The position numbers and the translations under genes are program-made. Under the pieces are notes generated by a model. That model ran no database searches. It saw only the letters and a program-made list of their open reading frames with translations, and was not told where the DNA came from. DNA of 64,000 nucleotides from JBDSKH01 sp035495435 (lineage in GTDB: Bacteria > Actinomycetota > Actinomycetes > Actinomycetales > Microbacteriaceae): the NCBI GenBank assembly GCA_035495435.1, contig DATJFV010000046.1:46995-110994 (forward strand), read 5' to 3'. Shown here piece after piece: positions 59,634 through 64,000 of the stretch. Each line of letters begins with the position of its first letter. Positions within the stretch are counted from its first letter, which is position 1.

Positions 59634-60419
59634 CTACGACTCGGGCGCCTCGAGCACGTCGACGACAGCCACGGTGACGTTGTCGCGACCGCCCGCCGCG
59701 AGCGCCGCGTCGACGAGTGCACCGGCCGTCTCGTCGGCCGGCATGCCGGCCGCCAGGTGCAGCCGGATCCGGTCGTCACCCAGCTCTTTGGTGAGCCCGT
59801 CCGAGCAGATGAGCAGCCGCAGCCCGGCGCGCGCGGGAACCATCACCACGTCGGGCCGCGGGTCGTCCCGGAACCCGAGTGCGCGTGTGATGACGTTGCT
59901 CTCGGGGTGGCTCTCGGCCTCCGAGGCGTCGATGATGCCCGCGTCGACGAGTTCTTGCACGACCGAGTGGTCGGTGGTCACGCGCACGAGGTCGTTGTTG
60001 ACGATGCTGTAGACCCGACTGTCGCCGATGTTGAACACGGCGAAGACCGGAAGATCGTCGATCAGCATGAGGGCGGCGCCGGTGACGGTGGTGCCGACGC
60101 CGATCGGGATCCCCTCGGCCAGCGTGTCGATGTCGTTCGCGGCCGCCGCGAGCGAGGACTCCAGGGTCTCGATGTCGAGGAACGTGATGCCCGTGCGCGG
60201 CCGCAGGTGCTCGACGGCGGCGGCACTGGCCCGGTCGCCGGCGGCATGGCCGCCCATCCCGTCGGCGACGGCGAACATCGGCGAGGCGACCACGACGCTG
60301 TCCTCGTTGCTGGCGCGCCGATTGCCGACGTCGCTGCGGGCGGCCCAGCTGAGCACGATCTCGCCGCCCGACGGCAGCGGGATGCGATGGGCGCTGCGGT
60401 CCTTGCCGAGATGGCTCAT
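59634..60419 (-). CDS. PP2C-family Ser/Thr protein phosphatase
   Basis: 261 residues, cytosolic, the soluble form without a membrane helix. Metal-binding motifs of PPM phosphatases: RRASNEDSVVVASP, AVADGMGGHAAGDRASA, FNIGDSRVYSI, LLICSDGLTKELGDD and GGRDNVTVAVVDV. It should reverse phosphorylation by the kinase encoded next to it. ATG at 60419 overlaps the FHA gene stop (ATGA). Confidence 0.96.
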   Translation of the reverse strand: MSHLGKDRSAHRIPLPSGGEIVLSWAARSDVGNRRASNEDSVVVASPMFAVADGMGGHAAGDRASAAAVEHLRPRTGITFLDIETLESSLAAAANDIDTLAEGIPIGVGTTVTGAALMLIDDLPVFAVFNIGDSRVYSIVNNDLVRVTTDHSVVQELVDAGIIDASEAESHPESNVITRALGFRDDPRPDVVMVPARAGLRLLICSDGLTKELGDDRIRLHLAAGMPADETAGALVDAALAAGGRDNVTVAVVDVLEAPES

Positions 60420-60991
60420 GCGTCCACCGTCAGCCGCTCGGGCGAGAGCACTTCGAGCACGTTGCCGTCGCCGAGATCGATCAGGGTGCCGGGGGTCACC
60501 ACTGCCGACTCGCCGCGCAGCAGCGTGCGGGGCTGATTCCCGGGGATCATCACCCGCGACCCGTTGGTCGAGCGCATGTCGGTGGCGACGACCGCGTCGC
60601 CGGTCCAGCGCAGTTCGAGGTGGGTGGCCGAGACCTCCTTGCCACGGCTCGGCACCGTGACCAGGCGCACGCGGCGGTCGGATGCGACGCGCGGCACGCT
60701 GGGACGCCTGCCGAGATAGACGGTGAGGTCGAGGTTCACCACGACTCCGTCGGCCATGCGGAGCCGGTACGGGCGACGCGCAGGCGGATCGGCGGTGACC
60801 GCAGGCGCCTCGCGCCGAGCGGGCTCGGGTGCGGGCGATGGCGCCGCCTCGCCCTCCGGCTCGGTCGCGGCAACGCCGGGCAGCGCGGCCTCAGGCAGCC
60901 GACCGCGCTCGGGCTCCGGCGGCTCGACGAGCGCGGGCGGCACGGGCCGCTCGACGCCGAGCGTGTGCTCGAGGTCGTCCGTGCCGGTCAC
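60416..60991 (-). CDS. FHA-domain protein
   Basis: 191 residues from the GTG at 60991, which has CAGAAT 6 bases upstream. An in-frame GTG at 61015 overlaps the aldehyde dehydrogenase stop (GTGA) and would add 8 residues; the promoter-like box favours the shorter start. A Pro/Glu/Ala-rich linker (~10-75) precedes the FHA domain (~85-191): VYLGRRPSVPRVASDRRVRL, EVSATHLELRW, ATDMRSTNGSRVMIPG. It binds phosphothreonine peptides, probably made by the neighbouring kinase. First gene of the cluster. Confidence 0.9.
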   Translation of the reverse strand: MTGTDDLEHTLGVERPVPPALVEPPEPERGRLPEAALPGVAATEPEGEAAPSPAPEPARREAPAVTADPPARRPYRLRMADGVVVNLDLTVYLGRRPSVPRVASDRRVRLVTVPSRGKEVSATHLELRWTGDAVVATDMRSTNGSRVMIPGNQPRTLLRGESAVVTPGTLIDLGDGNVLEVLSPERLTVDA

Positions 60992-60997
60992 CCGTCT

Positions 60998-61003
60998 ATT
61001 CTG
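60998..61003 (-). promoter_or_regulatory. -10 box (CAGAAT) of the FHA-PP2C-led cluster
   Basis: 6 bases before the GTG at 60991, between it and the end of the aldehyde dehydrogenase gene. Confidence 0.5.
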
Positions 61004-61011
61004 CGCCCCCG

Positions 61012-62442
61012 TCACCCGCCGATGTACGACATCACGTGCTTGATGCGCGTGTAGTCCTCGAACCCGTACATCGACAGGTCTTTGCCGTAGCCGGAGTGCT
61101 TGAACCCGCCGTGCGGCATCTCGGCGACGATCGGGATGTGGGTGTTGATCCACACGCAGCCGAAGTCGAGGTGCTTGGCGAACCGCATCGCGCGACCGTG
61201 GTCCGTGGTCCAGACCGACGATGCCAGCCCGTAGTTCACTCCGTTCGCCCACTCCAGCGCCTGCGCCTCATCGCGGAATCGCTGCACGGTGACGACCGGT
61301 CCGAAGATCTCGTGCTGGATCGCGTCGTCTTCCTGCGCCAGCCCCGACACCACGGTCGGCTCGATGAAGTAACCCGTGGAGCCCTGACGCACTCCCCCGG
61401 TCTGCACCTCGGCGTGACCGGGCAGCCCTCCGATCACCCCCATGACGCGGTCGAACTGGTTCTGGTTGTTCACGGGGCCGAAGAACGCCGACGCATCGTG
61501 CGGGTCGCCGGTTTTCACGTTGGCCCGCACATGCGCGACCATCGCCGCGACGAACTCGTCGTGCACGTCCTCGTGCACCAGCACCCGGGTCGCGGCCGTG
61601 CAGTCCTGGCCGGCGTTGAAGTACCCGGCCATCGCGATACCCTCGACCGCCTTCTGCAGGTCGGCGTCGGGGAAGACGATCACGGGTGCCTTGCCCCCGA
61701 GTTCCAGGTGCACACGTTTCAGGTCGGAGGCGGCGGCACGAGCCACCTCCATCCCGGCCCGCACCGACCCGGTGATGGAAACCATCTGCGGGGTGCGGTG
61801 CTCGATCATCGCCGCGCCGGTGGTGCGGTCGCCGGTGATGACGTTGAGCACGCCCGGCGGAAGGAACTGGGCGGCGATCTCGGCCAGCAGAAGCGTCGAC
61901 AGCGGCGTGGTGTCGCTCGGCTTCAGCACCGTCGTGTTGCCGGCGGCGATGGCGGGCGCGATCTTCCAGACCGCCATGTTGAGCGGGTAGTTCCAGGGTG
62001 TGACCTGCCCGATGACGCCGATCGGCTCGCGGCGGATCGAACTGGTGTGGTCGGGCATGTACTCCGCGGTGGCCCGGCCCTCGAGATTGCGAGCCGCCCC
62101 GGCGAAGAACCGCAGCTGATCGACCGACAGCAGGATCTCATCCGCCACCAGGCTCGCCCGCGGCTTGCCGGTGTCCTGGGATTCGAGGTCGGCGAACTCG
62201 TCGGCGCGACGTTCCATCTCGTCGGCGATGCGGAACAGCGCGAGCTGCCGCACCGCCGGTGTCTCCTCGCCCCAGACCTCGAAGGCCCGTTCCGCCGCGG
62301 CGAACGCCTTGTCGACATCGGCGGCGCTGGAGACGGGCGAGGTCGCATATGCCTTCTCGGTGGCCGGGTCGATGACGGCGAAGGAGTCGTCGGCCTCGGC
62401 CTCGACATAGTCGCCGTCGATGAAGTTGCGCAGATTCTTCAT
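61012..62442 (-). CDS. Aldehyde dehydrogenase, probable 4-aminobutanal dehydrogenase
   Basis: 476 residues. NAD-dependent aldehyde dehydrogenase fold: PWNYPLNMAVWKIAPAIAAG, SITGSVRAGMEVARAA, HLELGGKAPVIVFPDADL (catalytic Glu) and FNAGQDCTAATRVLV (catalytic Cys). C-terminal GGFKHSGYGKDLSMYGFEDY is typical of gamma-aminobutyraldehyde dehydrogenases (PatD). Context agrees: an SpuC-like aminotransferase and Lrp regulator are divergent, and gabT and a polyamine transporter lie in the window. It would oxidise 4-aminobutanal to GABA. TAGTCT lies 6 bases before the ATG. Confidence 0.92.
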   Translation of the reverse strand: MKNLRNFIDGDYVEAEADDSFAVIDPATEKAYATSPVSSAADVDKAFAAAERAFEVWGEETPAVRQLALFRIADEMERRADEFADLESQDTGKPRASLVADEILLSVDQLRFFAGAARNLEGRATAEYMPDHTSSIRREPIGVIGQVTPWNYPLNMAVWKIAPAIAAGNTTVLKPSDTTPLSTLLLAEIAAQFLPPGVLNVITGDRTTGAAMIEHRTPQMVSITGSVRAGMEVARAAASDLKRVHLELGGKAPVIVFPDADLQKAVEGIAMAGYFNAGQDCTAATRVLVHEDVHDEFVAAMVAHVRANVKTGDPHDASAFFGPVNNQNQFDRVMGVIGGLPGHAEVQTGGVRQGSTGYFIEPTVVSGLAQEDDAIQHEIFGPVVTVQRFRDEAQALEWANGVNYGLASSVWTTDHGRAMRFAKHLDFGCVWINTHIPIVAEMPHGGFKHSGYGKDLSMYGFEDYTRIKHVMSYIGG

Positions 62443-62448
62443 GCGCCC

Positions 62449-62454
62449 AGACTA
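62449..62454 (-). promoter_or_regulatory. -10 box (TAGTCT) of the aldehyde dehydrogenase gene
   Basis: 6 bases before the ATG at 62442; the 10-mer CTGATTTCGT starts at the very next base upstream. Confidence 0.6.
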
Positions 62455-62528
62455 CTGATTTCGTCACTATCCGGGGCACTAGATTGCGGAATCGCTTGTA
62501 CGACCCCGTTTTCACTGACAGAATCAGT
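62454..62528. promoter_or_regulatory. Operator region between the aldehyde dehydrogenase and lrp genes
   Basis: Inverted repeat ACTGATT (62454-62460) and AATCAGT (62522-62528), each touching the -10 box of one of the two divergent genes. Between them lies a second palindrome, GATT-GCGG-AATC (62482-62493). CTGATTTCGT at 62455-62464 is shared with the potD promoter. Probably bound by the Lrp/AsnC protein encoded here. Confidence 0.55.
62519..62524 (+). promoter_or_regulatory. -10 box (CAGAAT) of the lrp-aminotransferase operon
   Basis: 7 bases before the ATG at 62532, partly covered by the AATCAGT half-site. Confidence 0.5.
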
Positions 62529-62531
62529 CCC

Positions 62532-62999
62532 ATGCCGGGACGACCCAAAGCCGTGGTGCTCGACGACGTGTCGAAGGCGATCGTCGAGCAGTTGCAGCAG
62601 GACGGCCGGCGCTCCTACGCCGAGATCGGCAAGGCCGTCGGCCTCAGTGAGGCGGCCGTGCGCCAGCGCGTGCAGAAGCTCACCGAATCCGGGGTGATGC
62701 AGGTCGTCGCGGTGACCGACCCGATGCAGTTGGGCTTCTACCGCCAGGCGATGATCGGCATCCGGGTCACCGGTGACGCCACCCGCGTCGCCGAGGCGCT
62801 GGGGTCGATCGAGGCGGTCGACTATGTCGTGCTCACGGCGGGCAGCTTCGACGTGCTCGCCGAGGTCGTCTGCGAGAACGACGACGACCTGATCGAGCTG
62901 CTCAATCAGCGCATCCGCGGAATCTCGGGCGTGCAGTCCACCGAGACGTTCGTCTACCTCAAACTGCACAAGCAGTTCTACAACTGGGGAACCAGGTAA
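62532..62999 (+). CDS. Lrp/AsnC-family transcriptional regulator
   Basis: 155 residues from the ATG at 62532. N-terminal helix-turn-helix: VSKAIVEQLQQDGRRSYAEI, GKAVGLSEAAVRQRVQKLTE. C-terminal RAM (ligand-binding) domain: MIGIRVTGDATRVAEALGSI, DYVVLTAGSFDVLAEVVCEN. It precedes the SpuC-like aminotransferase by 12 bases and is divergent from the aldehyde dehydrogenase, so it most likely senses an amine or amino acid of the polyamine pathway and controls both. Confidence 0.94.
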   Translation: MPGRPKAVVLDDVSKAIVEQLQQDGRRSYAEIGKAVGLSEAAVRQRVQKLTESGVMQVVAVTDPMQLGFYRQAMIGIRVTGDATRVAEALGSIEAVDYVVLTAGSFDVLAEVVCENDDDLIELLNQRIRGISGVQSTETFVYLKLHKQFYNWGTR

Positions 63000-63011
63000 G
63001 GAAGCAGCACC

Positions 63012-64000
63012 ATGACGACCACCGAACAACCCGTCACCACCTTCAACGACAGCGAGCTGCAGCAGAAGGCGAAAGATCACCTCTGGATGCATTTCGCCCG
63101 CCAGTCCGTGCTCGAGCAGCACGGCGCCCCGATCATCGTCAAGGGCGAGGGGCACCACATCTGGGATTCGCACGGCAAGAAGTACATCGACGGCCTGTCG
63201 GGCCTGTTCGTCGTCAACGCCGGCCACGGGCGACGTCGCCTGGCCGAGACGGCGGCGCGGCAGGCCGAAGAGCTCGCGTTCTTCCCGATCTGGTCCTACG
63301 CGCATCCGTCGGCGATCGAGCTGGCCGACCGCCTGGCCGACTACGCCCCCGGCGACCTCAACCGCGTCTTCTTCTCCACCGGCGGCGGCGAAGCGGTCGA
63401 GACCGCGTTCAAGCTGGCCAAGTACTACTGGAAGCTGCAGGGCCGCCCCACCAAGCACAAGGTCATCTCGCGCTCGATCGCCTATCACGGCACCCCGCAG
63501 GGCGCCCTGGCCATCACCGGCATCCCGGCGATGAAGGAGATGTTCGAGCCGGTCACCCCCGGTGGGTTCCGGGTGCCGAACACCAACTACTACCGCGCCG
63601 AGGAGATGGGCTTCACGGGCACCGAGGCCGAGTTCGGCGTCTGGGCGGCGAACCGCATCGAGGAGATGATCCTGTTCGAGGGCCCCGAGACGGTCGCGGC
63701 CGTCTTCCTCGAGCCGGTGCAGAACTCGGGCGGATGCTTCCCGCCTCCCCCCGGCTACTTCCAGCGGGTGCGTGAGATCTGCGATCGCTACGACGTGCTG
63801 CTCGTCAGCGACGAGGTCATCTGCGCGTTCGGGCGCATCGGGCACATGTTCGCCTGCGACGAGTACGGCTACGTGCCCGACATGATCACCTGCGCCAAGG
63901 GCATGACCTCGGGCTACTCGCCGATCGGCGCGACGATCGTCAGCGACCGCATCTACGAGCCCTTCCGCCACGGCAACACCGCGTTCTACCACGGCTACAC
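63012..64000 (+). CDS. Class III aminotransferase, probable putrescine-pyruvate aminotransferase (SpuC-like); partial
   Basis: The first 329 residues are present; the gene leaves the window. AAGGAAG lies 7 bases before the ATG. Features of omega-aminotransferases: HIWDSHGKKYIDGLSGLFVV, NRVFFSTGGGEAVETAFKLA, SYHG-type AYHGTPQGALAITG, LEPVQNSGGCFPPPPGYFQR, LLVSDEVICAFGRIGHMFAC and the Schiff-base Lys in MITCAKGMTSGYSPIGA. The family transfers the amino group of putrescine, cadaverine or similar amines to pyruvate. Partners in the window argue for putrescine. Confidence 0.9.
   Translation, partial: MTTTEQPVTTFNDSELQQKAKDHLWMHFARQSVLEQHGAPIIVKGEGHHIWDSHGKKYIDGLSGLFVVNAGHGRRRLAETAARQAEELAFFPIWSYAHPSAIELADRLADYAPGDLNRVFFSTGGGEAVETAFKLAKYYWKLQGRPTKHKVISRSIAYHGTPQGALAITGIPAMKEMFEPVTPGGFRVPNTNYYRAEEMGFTGTEAEFGVWAANRIEEMILFEGPETVAAVFLEPVQNSGGCFPPPPGYFQRVREICDRYDVLLVSDEVICAFGRIGHMFACDEYGYVPDMITCAKGMTSGYSPIGATIVSDRIYEPFRHGNTAFYHGY

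Noticed and set aside
62439..63992. 517-residue minus-strand frame over the lrp and aminotransferase genes
   Set aside because: Would overlap two well-supported plus-strand genes and their promoter; sequence is typical antisense noise.
1..64000. tRNA, rRNA or known riboswitch
   Set aside because: Intergenic spaces are short (at most ~150 bases) and none shows a cloverleaf, CCA end or a riboswitch core that I can recognise.

Overview
The window is very G+C-rich, gene-dense bacterial chromosome. Gene content and order (ribF-truB-rbfA-infB-ylxR-nusA-proS and ispG-rseP-dxr blocks, short leaderless genes with TANNNT boxes just before the start codon, REP-like palindromes of the type that begin GGTYTCGATA) point to an actinobacterium of the family Microbacteriaceae, most like Microbacterium. 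No transposase, integrase, phage gene, CRISPR array, rRNA or tRNA was seen. Coding density is near 97 percent and no gene-free stretch exceeds about 150 bases.

Layout. (1) 1-15401: tail of a translation/transcription-factor block on the minus strand (ribF partial, two small membrane proteins, truB), then accessory genes (a class-V PLP enzyme, a divergent TetR/MFS efflux pair with two operators, a frameshifted ketopantoate reductase, a kinase-like protein with a damaged P-loop, a dienelactone hydrolase-like protein, mutY, a DHFR-like protein, an RNB ribonuclease, an Fpg/Nei glycosylase) and rbfA-infB-ylxR. (2) 15428-19295: nusA, a DUF559 protein where rimP usually lies, and proS. (3) 19331-24348: a two-gene operon encoding a TIR/transmembrane/beta-propeller protein and a four-helix membrane protein with Rossmann (TrkA-N-like) and ryanodine-receptor (RyR) domains. 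(4) 24463-32816: ispG, two alpha/beta hydrolases, a 3-hydroxybutyrate dehydrogenase-like SDR with divergent LysR regulator, rseP-like site-2 protease, a DUF2330 protein and dxr. (5) 32854-43619: FKBP lipoprotein, HExxH membrane protein, XRE regulator with LtrA, OsmC, gabT, asparaginase and a potABCD-type transporter. (6) 43770-60991: one long minus-strand cluster of nine genes: FHA, PP2C phosphatase, Ser/Thr kinase, a 1981-residue Ig/FN3 surface protein, MoxR, DUF58, transglutaminase, zinc-ribbon/FHA protein and an FtsK/SpoIIIE (EccC-like) ATPase. (7) 61012-64000: aldehyde dehydrogenase, divergent Lrp/AsnC regulator and the start of an SpuC-like aminotransferase.

How the genes work together. 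The polyamine parts at both ends of block 6 make one pathway: uptake (PotABCD), putrescine to 4-aminobutanal (SpuC-like), to GABA (aldehyde dehydrogenase), to succinate semialdehyde (GabT). AT-rich GATT(T)-N4-(A)AATC palindromes occur at both the potD promoter and the aldehyde dehydrogenase/lrp intergenic region, which suggests common control. Block 6 combines reversible Ser/Thr phosphorylation with phosphothreonine readers (FHA), a large surface protein and a translocase-type ATPase, so it reads as a phospho-regulated envelope or secretion machine without visible WXG100 substrates.

The best candidate for a little-described system is the TIR/RyR operon at 19331-24348. It has its own promoter and coupled translation, and is set between housekeeping genes (ispG and proS). 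Both partners are membrane proteins; one carries a putative nucleotide-producing TIR domain, the other Rossmann and RyR domains. A second strong general signal is leaderless initiation: about twenty genes have a [TC]ANNNT box exactly 6 or 7 bases before the start codon, which also settles several start-site choices here.
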